From Ecdyonurus torrentis (Eukaryota; Arthropoda; Insecta; Ephemeroptera; Heptageniidae), in assembly GCA_949318235.1 (NCBI GenBank), contig OX439132.1, positions 42,266,331 through 42,330,330 of the forward strand: a DNA stretch of 64,000 nucleotides, given 5' to 3'. The position numbers and the translations under genes were made by a program. The notes under the pieces are model-generated. The model saw only the letters and a program-made list of their open reading frames with translations. It was not told the origin of the DNA and did not search any database. Positions 1 through 17,682 of this stretch are shown in pieces; position 1 is the first letter of the stretch, and the number at the start of each line of letters is the position of its first letter.

Positions 1-1849
1 AACCCTGAAAACTTAATTATATATAAAACAAAATTTAACAAATTATTGAAAATTGAGCTCATTGTATGCTTTTTTTTTTAAAGAAATGTATCATTTTAAG
101 GTACTACTTTAGGGTGGGAGTGTATTTTTATTATTATTATTCTGAATAAGGTTTAGGCTGCTGTACCCAAAAATGAAATCAAAAAAAATCTATCTAAAAA
201 ATTCTCGTCACAACAGAGCGTCAAAGTATCGCTAAATGCCCCGCCCCCTAATGCTAATGAATCTATATTTGAGCCCCGATTTTGACCCACTTTGAATTTA
301 TTTCAGCGGTTAAAAAAATACTAGCTTGTTCTTCGTGTTGACCTTTAATGAAATCTGATTTTTCAGATTTTTCTAAAAAGTACTTGCCGAGAAAAAAATT
401 ATCGCAAATTGACCCATGTTAATTGCATATTATGCAATCTTCAATAATTTTTTTCTTTGTAAAAATCTCGTAAAAATTGTTTTAAATCTCAAATTTCATT
501 ACAAGTTTATCTGTAGATCACGCTAGTATTTTTTATTGAGAAGTTGATCAATTCAATTTTGCACACGTTGAGCTTGAAGTTTTGTATCTTATACATGCTA
601 AAGGGGACGTAACCCAAAAAACCCCACCGACTTTGAGGATCATTTACGGAAAAATTGATTTGAGCAAAAACTTTTTTTAGTATAGAAAATTGTTCCTTGG
701 TTTAATTTAAAGCTAAATAATGATATAAAATTTGTTCTTACGACAAAAATGCTACCCTAATGTACTACCTTAAGTAGTACGATAATTTTACTTATAAATC
801 TCTTCACTGGTTTAATTGTAAATTATTTTACTGATGATATAATATAACTGTATTGCCTATATACATGATTTATTAGAAATATGGTATAAAATCAATATTA
901 TTTGCTTATTTCATCTGATCAAAATGCAAAGTGAGAGGTATATATAAAAAGATGAATGTTTTTTAATAAAGATATAATGATAAGAAAATATTATTGTGTT
1001 ATATATGAATCGTTGTCAATAACTTTCTATCGTAGTTTGCGTTTTACAAAAAATAAGTATGATAGTTTATTTATTGGGGGGGGGGGGGGGAGAAGGGGAA
1101 AGTTTCAAAGCGCGATATATATATTTTTTAAAGATTTATTTCATGTATTATAATGTATTTAATATGATAATAATTAAATAAAAATTTGGGGGGGGGGGTA
1201 ATTGATGTCCCCCAACTACCCAAAATGACTTGGGTATGACCAACTTACCCAAAGCACTTAAGTTTGAATTGAAAAAAACTACAACATTAAGGCCTAATTG
1301 TATAGAACTGCATGCTTTATAACATAGCATGTAATAGCCGTATACCGTGCATTTATTCAATGGGCGGAGCTTCTTTAACTACTAATTAATGCATGCAAGA
1401 ATAAAAGACATTTAAGGTTGTAAGGTGTGTCATATTCTTTCACATTAGGTAATTTTTAATATTTTAGTGAGTTATAAAATTTTAAACCATAATAAATATT
1501 GTTAATTACGAAAAAATGGTTAAATTTTGGTGCTCAATTTAAAACAATAGGCCGCCATTTTGTTGCTAATTAACATATCGCAATGCAAATTTTTCTTAGG
1601 TTGTTTAAATGAAATTCTATCACTTATGTCACTACAAGTTTTATGCTAGGATCAACTATTTCACCGGAAAAAAATTAATAAGTAGCAGCACGGGGTCAAA
1701 GTTCACGAGGGGATCCTGGGCTCTCTATGAGGACCCCGAGTTGGATACCCTTCAAATCGTGTACTACTAGGTGTCCTCTACGAGCTCTGAAATTTTGGTG
1801 CTTTAATAACAAAAACTGCGATCCATTTCATATTATGATCTTGTTCTCT
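1..1849. other. Gene-free flank upstream of the tandem duplication
   Basis: No ORF with recognisable features lies here; the two short ORFs around 956-1360 cross poly-G and AT-rich sequence and look accidental. Poly-G tracts occur at ~1077-1091 and ~1189-1198. Positions ~180-340 match ~59365-59515 in the same orientation, marking an interspersed repeat. No homology to the later duplicated block is visible before about 1850. Confidence 0.6.
180..345 (+). repeat. Interspersed repeat, copy a (matches ~59365-59515)
   Basis: Both places share a run beginning near 'gtcacaacagagYgt' and continuing through 'gctaatgaatctatattt' and 'ccccgattttgaccca'. Substitutions and small indels are scattered, as expected for an old interspersed repeat of unknown family. 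No terminal repeats or target duplication could be defined. Confidence 0.6.
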
Positions 1850-2231
1850 ACACTAATAGTTATTTATATGTAAATCCCATTAAGTGTTTTGTGATTTAAA
1901 TCTAATGTTTTCCTCTTGTCTATTTCTTTAAAATACAGGCTATTTATACAGTCTAAAAAGAGAAAATCTAACCTACTTGTTTAGCTATAATGCCGAGCAA
2001 TATTTAGTGTATAGAGAAATAGTTTTTTTTTTATATAATATAATAATATATTAGATATTCGCATGACCGAAAAAAAAACTCATTTTTTTATAAAACTATA
2101 ATTTTCACTTCCGGAACAATAAAGGGCTAAATCAACCCATATACAAATTTTTTACCATGCAATCACGACTGTGTAACGACTTGAATACTTTTTTTAAATA
2201 AAATAATGTGTTTTTAATGGTTTTATTAAAT

Positions 2232-2237
2232 TTTATT
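2232..2237 (-). terminator. Poly(A) signal AATAAA for the zinc-finger ORF, copy 1
   Basis: AATAAA on the minus strand about 110 bp beyond the stop at 2346; a second lies at 2222-2227. This is consistent with a minus-strand transcript of the 60-bp-repeat gene, although the hexamer is common in AT-rich DNA. Confidence 0.4.
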
Positions 2238-2345
2238 TGAAATTTTAACGTTACATAAAACAAACTTTTGTATTGTATTTTTACTTAAATCGAAAAACAA
2301 CAACATTTATAATGTTAAATATACTTTTCTGGAGTGAAATTATAT

Positions 2346-3584
2346 TTAAAAACGGTTCCTGTGGTTGTTGATGTGCTGCCGTAGTTGTTTTGTGTTTGCG
2401 AAAGTACTCTTGCAAATATAGCAAAGATGAGGGGCCCATCTAACTCGTCGCAGATCCCGCCTGGGGTGTATTTGCCTACGTAGATGTGCACTCATAGAAG
2501 ACCTTTGTTCTAGAGATTGAGTGGGTGGGCTCACCACGGAGGCAACTGCTATGCCACTTCGATCCTCATGTGAACCTGAAGTAGGTGGGCTCACCACGGC
2601 GGCAACTGCTATGCCACTTCGATCCTCATGTGAACCTGAAGTAGGTGGGCTCACCACGGAGGCAACTGCTATGCCACTTCGATCCTCATGTGAACCTGAA
2701 GTAGGTGGGCTCACCACGGAGGCAACTGCTATGCCACTTCGATCCTCATGTGAACCTGAAGTAGGTGGGCTCACCACGGAGGCAACTGCTATGCCACTTC
2801 GATCCTCATGTGAACCTGAAGTAGGTGGGCTCACCACGGAGGCAACTGCTATGCCACTTCGATCCTCATGTGAACCTGAAGTAGGTGGGCTCACCACGGA
2901 GGCAACTGCTATGCCACTTCGATCCTCATGTGAACCTGAAGTAGGTGGGCTCACCACGGCGGCAACTGCTATGCCACTTCGATCCTCATGTGAACCTGAA
3001 GTAGGTGGGCTCACCACGGAGGCAACTGCTATGCCACTTCGATCCTCATGTGAACCTGAAGTAGGTGGGCTCACCACGGAGGCAACTGCTATGCCACTTC
3101 GATCCTCATGTGAACCTGAAGTAGGTGGGCTCACCACGGAGGCAACTGCTATGCCACTTCGATCCTCATGTGAACCTGAAGTAGGTGGGCTCACCACGGA
3201 GGCAACTGCTATGCCACTTCGATCCTCATGTGAACCTGAAGTAGGTGGGCTCACCACGGAGGCAACTGCTATGCCACTTCGATCCTCATGTGAACCTGAA
3301 GTAGGTGGGCTCACCACGGAGGCAACTGCTATGCCACTTCGATCCTCATGTGAACCTGAAGTAGGTGGGCTCACCACGGAGGCAACTGCTATGCCACTTC
3401 GATCCTCATGTGAACCTGAAGTAGGTGGGCTCACCACGGAGGCAACTGCTATGCCACTTCGATCCTCATGTGAACCTGAAGTAGGTGGGCTCACCACGGA
3501 GGCACCAGGGATGCGCACCTGCTGTTCACTCGTTCCAGAGTTTTCTCCCGTCTTGTCACTCATTTTTACACTGTCTGTAATCAA
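2346..3584 (-). CDS. Repeat-rich protein with C-terminal C2H2 zinc finger, copy 1
   Basis: Single-exon ORF of 412 residues. The first Met at 3584 may not be the start; an internal ATG at 3561-3563 opening with MSDKTGEN has the better context. Sixteen complete 20-residue repeats (VVSPPTSGSHEDRSGIAVAS type), coded by 60-bp units, fill most of the protein. An Arg-rich stretch (LRRQIHPRRDLRRVRW) follows, then one C2H2 finger: C388, C391, H404 and H408 with the canonical C-x2-C-x12-H-x3-H spacing. The repeat is rich in Pro, Ser and acidic residues and is probably disordered. The finger suggests nucleic-acid binding in the nucleus, but one finger is weak evidence of DNA specificity. A paralogue lies at 18164-19153. 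The repeat is also open on the other strand (2521-3591); the finger is what identifies the minus strand as coding. It might instead belong to a mobile element or be an untranscribed relic. I do not recognise the family. Confidence 0.6.
   Translation of the reverse strand: MITDSVKMSDKTGENSGTSEQQVRIPGASVVSPPTSGSHEDRSGIAVASVVSPPTSGSHEDRSGIAVASVVSPPTSGSHEDRSGIAVASVVSPPTSGSHEDRSGIAVASVVSPPTSGSHEDRSGIAVASVVSPPTSGSHEDRSGIAVASVVSPPTSGSHEDRSGIAVASVVSPPTSGSHEDRSGIAVASVVSPPTSGSHEDRSGIAVAAVVSPPTSGSHEDRSGIAVASVVSPPTSGSHEDRSGIAVASVVSPPTSGSHEDRSGIAVASVVSPPTSGSHEDRSGIAVASVVSPPTSGSHEDRSGIAVASVVSPPTSGSHEDRSGIAVAAVVSPPTSGSHEDRSGIAVASVVSPPTQSLEQRSSMSAHLRRQIHPRRDLRRVRWAPHLCYICKSTFANTKQLRQHINNHRNRF
2521..3505. repeat. 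60-bp minisatellite, 16 full units plus a partial, copy 1
   Basis: Exact 60-bp period from 2521, with 16 full units and a partial seventeenth. Units are nearly identical. The clearest variant is GGC for GGA at the units starting 2581 and 2941, exactly six units apart, which replaces Ser by Ala on the coding strand. The equivalent array in copy 2 has only 12 units and is much more heterogeneous, so this array was recently homogenised or expanded. Confidence 0.97.
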
Positions 3585-6388
3585 CAGTTAATATAAAGTA
3601 AAAAAAAAAATACTATAGTTAGTTGGAATTACTGCAGTGTTTTTCTCAAAAGTAAAAAAGAACTCTAAAATTGCAATGTTAAATAAGCTGCAGTCCCGCG
3701 CATTTTTTTTTAATTGCTTGCCTCTGAAAAGTGCTAAGTCACTGCTGATATAAAGTATGGTACGATAAAATAAAAATCTATTAATAAAAGTATGGATTTA
3801 TATAAAAAATATCCGATTTATCCAAAATGTAAAAAAAATGTTGTTTTTTTGTTGTTTTTTATTTGCGTAGCAAAAAAAAAAGTATAATTTATTATTATTA
3901 TTAATTTAAGTTATTTGCTTCCCTGACCAAAAAATGAAGACATGAAAGTATACAAAACCAAACTTTCTAAATCAGGTTAAAACTTTATAAAAAATTATTA
4001 AAAAATAAATTAAAACCTAATAATAATTTCTACGTATTTAATTACAGTACAATACATGATGCATTGTATTTCTGACTAAATAGATGAAATTGCATTTATT
4101 ATTTCTTAATATTTATTATTGCTATTCCATTTGCATATTCCATACCAATATAATGTGTATTATATATTTATATAAGACGAACATATATTTTTAGCCCAGA
4201 ATTAAACAAGTAATTTTTTTTTAACATTCAAGTAATTTACTATAAACCACATACCTTATATATTTATTAAGATCTAGTTTAATTTGAGCGATGGCTAGTC
4301 GATTTATATAAATCTTATTTAAAACCAGTGCGTAGAAACAGCAAAAGAACTATGTAAAGATATTTAAATTTGCAGTGTGTCAACAAATTGTAGTTTCAAA
4401 AGGCATTGTTGGAAATATCAATAACAGTTTGTTTTTTTAATTGAAGATTTAAAAAATACTAATACAGCAGGCAGGCATTTTATTTATTTATTTTATTCTT
4501 TTTTTTTCAACCGCAACCCGCACCGGCTGCACTACGTATCACTCTTGCAATAGTTTTAATTACTTTGATGAAAAATGTATTTTTAGTTTTATAATATCTG
4601 TGTGAAATTCACACAGATATTATAATATCTCTGTGATTAAATCATGAGCTCTATAATATTTTTATTTCAATATTTTTACTCACTAATTTTACTTCACTTG
4701 AAATACTATAATGTACACATGTAACCCAGAGAAGGCCCAATAAATAGGGGAATGAGGGGGAATGCACAATCTGTGAAATAGTAGTCTTTATTTAATGTCA
4801 GCGATTTGTATGTAAAATGATACAAAATTTAATTTTTTATATAAAATTTTTTTAAATGAACGCAAATTTAGCAAGTAAAAGATACAACTTACATGCATAA
4901 TTACAAACAAAAAAGTAGTTACACAATAAAAAAATTCATATACAAAAGAGAAGATATTGATAATATTTAATTTATTTTTTACTTTCACTTATTATGGCTA
5001 TTATGTGTAAAAAGAAATTCTTTATTATTTTTTTTTTATATTTATTTATTATCATTATTAATTTTTTTGCTCGTAACGGTATTATAGTGTAAATAATTAC
5101 AATTTATATACTATGGCTGGTTTTTTTCTAACTCTTCCAATTAATTTCAATTAATCTCATTTTGTCATCCTGAATAAAATTACAACTTGTTCTAGAGTTA
5201 CTATATTATATAGTAGTAATTTAGTAGGTACCAACAATAAACTAGATATTCAGAGAACTTATTAGCTGTGAAAACGAGCAATAGAATGTTTAAAAACTCA
5301 AATTATGTTTAACTTTTACGAACCGAAAGCAGCATAAACTTTATAATGAGCTTAATTAACCGGTAATCTACCCATGCCAATAACGTGTGCTTACGTAAGT
5401 ATCACGGCATCGTAAAGAAGTCTTTATTTAATATGTCTTGTTTATATCTCTACTATATGTATAATTAACTATAATATCGGCATATTTATGTCCCAAAATC
5501 TTAACTCTATAGGTTACACGGTAGCACACTGACCATGCAGCTTATTGCAGGGACTAACATTCGATAAGAATCTAATTTACACTGTAATCACTTGTTGTGC
5601 AATGAGGAAAGGTGAACATACTCTTGCTTCGAGTGTTCAATAACAATTGCTGTAAATCGTATTGATGAAGCGAGATAATTATAAGGAAAGTATAATATAT
5701 ATATATAATATATTTATATATATATATTAATTTAATATATTTATATATATATAAACTTCCTAATCATCCACACGTATGCCAAACATGCCTTTCTCGCCAA
5801 AAGCTACATCTGGGGTGCTAAACCAATCAGGGATCATGCTATAAACGGACTAGCCAATCACAGTTGATTTTTCATAGTTAATTACACTGCATCCGCTTGA
5901 AATAATATTGGGAGAACTTATGTATTATTACTATTATATAAAAAAAAAAGAAAAAAATGCATGAAACATTGTGTTGCTAAGACAAGGTTTAGGCCTGACA
6001 ATAGTTTAATAATATAGCATAGTAGCTCACTCCTTACTCCCGACCTGACCCTTTATAGTATTATTCCATAAGATCGATACATCTATTCTTGATACAATTA
6101 TGTTATATATTACGTAATAATTAAAGTTTTTTTTGTGCACATTTTTTAGTGCTGAGAAAATTGCATTTTAGTTATCACATGTAAACATGTTTATGTTGAA
6201 ATGCAACATAAAAACCTATGCATTTTTTTTTTTTGTATTACTATTTGTTATACTATTTTGTATTATTATGCCACTGATAACACAATAAGTTAGTCATGTC
6301 AGTGTGATAAATAATACTCATATTCATTAAATTGAAGGGAGTGAATCTTAATCTAAATCAAATACCAGCCTTTAATACTATTTTATGA
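3585..6388. other. Non-coding spacer between zinc-finger ORF and foldback MITE, copy 1
   Basis: No ORF or RNA gene was recognised. Present almost unchanged at 19154-21933. It contains a short palindrome at 4591-4623, a (TA)-rich stretch at ~5694-5752 and several poly-T runs. Confidence 0.7.
4591..4623. repeat. Perfect 16-bp palindrome with 1-nt centre
   Basis: Arms ATAATATCTGTGTGAA and its reverse complement flank a single A. The same palindrome is conserved at 20150-20182 in copy 2. It could form a hairpin; no function is evident. Confidence 0.85.
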
Positions 6389-6955
6389 TGTTCGTAAACT
6401 CTGTTGCTTGCTCCAAAAATTGCGCAATGAGGAAGGTGAATTGAAATTTTTTTGTTGAGTTTATGATATTTTTGGAAAAAGCTTTAAAAACTTTTGAGGC
6501 GCTATTTTTTCTTAGGACGATTGGAGAATGCGAAGTATTTTTAATTATTTTTGAAAATCGACCTTAAAAGCCTGTGACGTCATTAGTCCACTTTTTTCTC
6601 GGCAAATACTAATCGTTTGAGGTTCAGTAACCAGTTTAATGAAATCAGCTCATCCTCAGGATTTCAAAAAACTGGCTACTGAACATTCTACGGTCAATAC
6701 TTTCCGAAATAAATGCCCGATTGATGACGTCACAGGCTTTTTAGGTCGATTTTCAAAAATAAATTAAAAATACTTAATCCCATGCTCCAATCGTTCTAAG
6801 AAAAAAAAAGCGCCTCAAAATTTTTTAACGCTTTTTTTAAAAATGTCATAAAAAGTGGGGGTTAAAAAAATTCACCTGCCTCATTCCATTTAAAAAGAAT
6901 TCGGTGATCGTCACTTTTTCGTAGTTTGGAGCACATAAAACGGAGTTTATGAACA
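6389..6955. mobile_element. Foldback MITE, 567 bp, copy 1
   Basis: The two halves are imperfect reverse complements of each other: it starts TGTTCGTAAACTCTGTT and ends AACGGAGTTTATGAACA, with matching inner segments around GGCGCT, GACGTCA and ATCGACCT. No ORF. Each arm holds a TGACGTCA octamer (6575-6582 and 6725-6732). No convincing target duplication was found. Orthologous copy at 21934-22501. Confidence 0.85.
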
Positions 6956-7554
6956 CTATTAATTATAATCATTAATGCACTTTATTTGAAAAAAGCACTA
7001 TAATTGCGGCATTATAATAAAATATATTTCAAATTTCAAATAAGTTAAATTTATTTATTTTATTATTCTTACATCGTCATTTATTTAATAATTTTTAACT
7101 GAATAATAATTAAGATAATTTATTTTGAAATATAATTTTTACCCTTGAGATTGTTAATGTGTTTTTATCTCACTGCTGGTTATTGTTTGTTCACAATTGT
7201 ATATAATTATTTATACGATTTATTTAGATAACTGATTATTAAAACAGATGTTTTAAGACACAGTTTTTCTATTTGAGAAGCAAATAAGTATGCAAGATTG
7301 AGTCAAACCATCATACAGACAATCTCACAGGTAAATATATAACTAAAAGCTCTTTTTAATTAAAATATTTGAAGTTCATAGTTCTTTGAATTTAGTTTTA
7401 TGAATGTTCACTATTATATTTAATAAAAAAAGTAATTATACGTACGTCTATTTTATATTACTGCTTTATTATAGACTTGCGGAAAAATTCAAGCATTTCA
7501 CATAGAAAGCATTACAAAAATTTGTGTAAATTGCATAAATATATATATATACAC
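6956..7554. other. Non-coding spacer, copy 1
   Basis: AT-rich sequence shared with copy 2 (~22502-23108). No ORF, RNA gene or clear promoter was recognised. Confidence 0.6.
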
Positions 7555-7840
7555 ACACCCTAAAAATTGGTGCATTACTTTAGTTACGAATACTAACCTA
7601 AGATATACACTTTTAAGTTATTATGAGTAGCTAAAATAATGCATTTCAGCAAATTACTTTAAATAGTTATTTTAACTTAAAATAGCTTAAAAACACTTTA
7701 AAAAACTTAAAACAACTTAAATTCGCTATTTTAATAACTTGCTAAAATGAATTATTTTAGCTACTTATAATAACTTAAAAGTGATTATCTTAAATAAGCT
7801 ACTATTCGTAACTAAAGTAATGCATCATTTTTTAGAGTGT
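7555..7840. mobile_element. Foldback MITE, ~286 bp, upstream of CAP copy 1
   Basis: Ends ACACCCTAAAAATTGGTGCA and TGCATCATTTTTTAGAGTGT are imperfect inverted repeats, and the inverted homology continues to the centre. No coding capacity. It lies ~300 bp before the CAP start codon. Copy 2 carries it at 23109-23398, so it predates the duplication. Superfamily is not certain from the termini alone. Confidence 0.85.
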
Positions 7841-7874
7841 ATAAAATTAAGATTTCTTTATTGACCCAGGCAGT

Positions 7875-7880
<6 letters not shown>

Positions 7881-7961
<81 letters not shown>

Positions 7962-7968
7962 GTTATAT
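7881..7968. repeat. (TA)n tract upstream of CAP copy 1
   Basis: Nearly pure TA dinucleotide tract directly after the foldback MITE and ~170 bp before the CAP ATG. The matching tract in copy 2 (23436-23570) has extra CTA and TATTTA interruptions. Confidence 0.95.
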
Positions 7969-8141
7969 ATATATACACCAGAATAAAATTATTCAAAACT
8001 GCATTTTAAGTCCCACTTTACCTTTTTTAAAGAATTATATAAGTTATAGTTTTCAACGGTTATAATTCATAATCATGTGAATCCAGTTTACTGATTTTAT
8101 TTCTTACATATATTACCATTGATTTAATTCAATTTTTCAGA

Positions 8142-14830
<6,689 letters not shown>

Positions 14831-14831
14831 T

Positions 14832-14847
14832 AATAAAGAAAAATAAA
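14832..14847 (+). terminator. Poly(A) signals of CAP copy 1
   Basis: Two AATAAA hexamers (14832-14837 and 14842-14847) lie 2 and 12 bp after the TAA stop. Very close spacing implies a short 3'UTR, if they are used. Confidence 0.5.
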
Positions 14848-14992
14848 CATTTTTCCGTACCTAAAATTACACATTAACTTTTATTTTCCAATTCCTATAT
14901 TTTTCATATGTATACATTCACATTTATGATACAAAATTAGATAATAAAAGCATATCATATGCTGTAAATTTATTGATAGACAGTGATATATA

Positions 14993-14997
<5 letters not shown>

Positions 14998-15034
<37 letters not shown>
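14998..15034. repeat. (TA)n tract downstream of CAP copy 1
   Basis: Pure TA run directly before the truncated exon-like module at 15035-15305. Confidence 0.95.
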
Positions 15035-15040
<6 letters not shown>

Positions 15041-15305
15041 AATAATTATTGAATGCCTCAAACAAGTTATATAGATAGGTCTCAATCAGTGTACAGAACT
15101 AGAGAATAAATTATCATTTTGCATATTATTCTCTTTTACTTCTGTACATCGCAGCTTTAACAAAAAAATGTATGTCATACCAAAGTCTGAGAAGAGCTCA
15201 GACGACGGTCCAGGAAGTCTTCAGCTCGGACTTCTTCGTAACTGGTTACTATGCCGCCTATAAAGACGGAACGGTTTACATCTCAAAGAGAAGCCTTGAC
15301 TGATC
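15035..15305 (+). repeat. Variant of the exon-like module (A'), downstream of CAP copy 1
   Basis: The lead-in (AATAATTATTGAATGCC..., CTTTTACTTCTGTACATCGCAG) and the first ~45 bp of the GC-richer part match the array modules, including the stem GTCTGAG-loop-CTCAGAC. After CAGGAAG it diverges. Here the A-run has seven A, which leaves a frame open from the CAG acceptor to a TGA near 15302: residues LTKKCMSYQSLRRAQTTVQEV and onward, 48 in all. Copy 2 has eight A and a LINE insertion, so the frame is not conserved. It could be an old terminal coding exon or a non-coding repeat. Confidence 0.6.
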
Positions 15306-16039
15306 AATCTTAAAAGTACTAGATAGAGAGCAAGGTGTTGAGAGAAATAATATATTATAAAATTTTAACATATAATTTGTAAATTTAAACAAATTGTCAT
15401 TTTTTATGGTTGTCTTTGATATGCTTAAGTATGTATTTCGGGTTTGTGAATGTACTTTTGCACCAAAAAATATAATTTGCGCTCATCTAACATAACGCCG
15501 AGCGTGTTAATCCCACCTAGGCTGTGGTGAAATAGTGAAACTCTTGCTTTTGTTGTGACCTCTGATACTTTTTGCTCAAAAACTAAGAAAAGTGAACAAA
15601 AACACGAAGAATTACAACTAAATTAAAATTAAAATCTAAATGAGGTGTATAATCATTGTAGTTTTATTTAAGCCATGAAATAAGATTTGCATTATTTTGT
15701 TTCAATAAAAACATTGCACTGTATTACTATATAGTAATCTTTTGCGGAAAGCTATCGTTATCGTGGCGATTGCACACAAATAACAAAATCATTACAGTGT
15801 AAAGCTAAAATAAAGTATCAATATGATTACAGAAATTTTGGGGATTGATTTCAAGACTGAAATAATGAAAAATATATTTTTTTACAGGTCATTCAAGAAA
15901 AGTGTTAAAACTGTATATGTTTAATTAAAAAATACATTTATTAATTACCCACAAAATGCATACTCAACTTAATTTCTATACATTTTCTTTACAAAAATTA
16001 AATATAAAATATTTTAAATTTAAATATATATATATATAA

Positions 16040-16111
<72 letters not shown>

Positions 16112-16271
16112 ATATTTAATATATTTATATATATATATTATAGAACCTAATAATGATTAATTTACCCCATAGAAGTCATCTTAGTTATGTATCAATCAGT
16201 CTACAGAAAAATTCAAATTTCGCAAATGTTAATTAACTTTTATATACCTAAAGCTCTTAAAAAGAATAAAA
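15306..16271. other. Non-coding spacer, copy 1
   Basis: Shared with copy 2 (~30711-31773). Holds a (TA)n stretch at ~16020-16138 and no recognisable gene. Confidence 0.6.
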
Positions 16272-16634
16272 AATGTATGTTTAACCAAAGTCTGAGAAAA
16301 GCTCAGACGACGGTCCAGGAAGCTCACGGAGAGTTCATTGCTTACATTCTACAGCTGCTGTGCAAGTATCAACAACTGTACCTCTACCTAGGACATGGTT
16401 CTACTTTTAAGGCGAGCCTGCCATGCCTAGTATCCATCTAACAGCAGCCGGAGTAATCTCAACGGATACTCATTAATTAAGACGTTAACTTTCGGTGCCG
16501 CATTTCGCTCCATTATGCAAACATCCTCGAACACCGTACTCAAATACCCTGCGTACAACAGTCGTCACTGACCAAATGGTTTATGCAGGCACAGAGGTAA
16601 GCTCGCTCTCCGGGCTCAGAGACCACTGGCAAAG
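16272..16634 (+). repeat. Exon-like GC-richer module, copy A1
   Basis: One of nine copies of a ~365-bp module. Begins TGTATGTTTAACC, then the GTCTGAG hairpin, and ends with a splice-donor-like ACAGAG|GTAAGC at ~16606 followed by a conserved tail to CACTGGCAAAGG. All frames contain stops, so it is not a coding exon as it stands. Differs from the 35-56 kb copies by small indels, including loss of the CTCTACCGAAGTG segment. Confidence 0.8.
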
Positions 16635-16732
16635 GTAATTACTGACTTTATACTATTTAAAAAGTGTCTATAGTTTATAGTATTATAATAATGCATTAGA
16701 ATTTCTTACCATTTTTTTCCAATTGAGTAGAA

Positions 16733-17208
16733 GACTTGCAAAAGTAGGTTGAGTGATAAAATAAACAAACTCACAGCTCAACAGATACTAATTAAGTACT
16801 AGCAGACGACTTTGTGTTCCTGTCTACATTTAACATGCTTTCTTATGGGACAATTAAGCAGCTATAACTTGAGTTAAAAATTTTTTCAAAGCTGAAATTT
16901 TTATTTTAGCTTATTAAAAATATTAAGAATCAAAACTTTTATTTAATGGATTTCAATAAATTTGGCGGTTAAATAATTTTTTCATCCCATTTATTTTAAA
17001 TTCAGAAAAACAAAAGCTTTGTAGCTATTAAGCAGTTTAAATTTCAGCTTTAAGAAATAATTCTATCTGAAGTTATAGCTGCTTCATTGTCTCATAATAA
17101 AGCATATTAAATTGAGACAGAAACACAAATTCGTCTGCTAGCACATTATCAGTTCTGTTGAGCTGTGAGTTTTTTTTTCACTACATTTACTTTTGTAATC
17201 TTTTTTTT
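16733..17208. mobile_element. MITE with ~130-bp imperfect TIRs at the right edge of copy 1
   Basis: Starts AGACTTGCAAAAGTAGGTTGAGTG and ends in the imperfect inverse (CACTACATTTACTTTTGTAAT). Inner parts AGCAGACGACTTTGTGTTCC and ACACAAATTCGTCTGCTAGC are also inverted. The copy 2 version (32262-32590) lacks ~150 bp of the middle. It marks the right boundary of both duplicated blocks. Confidence 0.75.
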
Positions 17209-17240
17209 AGTCTCATAGAAAGTTTTTTTTTTAAAGATTA

Positions 17241-17350
17241 TATTCTCAATCGTACTGCATTGTAAGGTGATAAAATAACAATTGCTTATTATTTGAATTA
17301 ACCATGCATCTACACGCCCACCATTCAGAAATGCATTACGATTGAGAATA
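17241..17350. mobile_element. 110-bp MITE with ~20-bp TIRs
   Basis: TATTCTCAATCGTACTGCAT at the left and its near-complement ATGCATTACGATTGAGAATA at the right. No coding sequence. Lies in the junction between the two duplicated blocks and has no counterpart after copy 2. Confidence 0.7.
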
Positions 17351-17682
17351 ATCGGATGGCTTTGCACGAACCCTGGTTTTAGTTACTTGCTAATTTGTCA
17401 CTAAATTATACTCCCTAAAGCCATAGACCAGATGAAACAAGATGTGCTTTTTAGTTAATAAACACAAAATGGGATCATCAAAAGTGATGAAAATTTTTAC
17501 CAGAATGTAAATGTAGCCCCACGAGAGAGCGGGAAAATACTGTTAAGTGCAATTTGCATAAAAATTTATTTTTATGACGTCAGAAACATGCAAAAATTAG
17601 TATGAAGATGTTGTGCGGGTTGCATAAATTGAAATTTTCTAATCACTGCTACGGGGCTACTGTTGGGTTTTGACACAAACTA
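17351..17682. other. Junction spacer between duplicated blocks
   Basis: About 330 bp unique to the junction; nothing recognised. Confidence 0.5.

Noticed and set aside
2521..3505. CRISPR-like regular repeat
   Set aside because: Units abut without variable spacers and lie in a coding minisatellite of a eukaryotic genome.
2521..3591. Antisense 356-codon ORF opposite the zinc-finger gene (and 18330-19160)
   Set aside because: Consists almost only of the 60-bp repeat; the opposite strand ends in a canonical zinc finger. Kept only as a curiosity in the findings.
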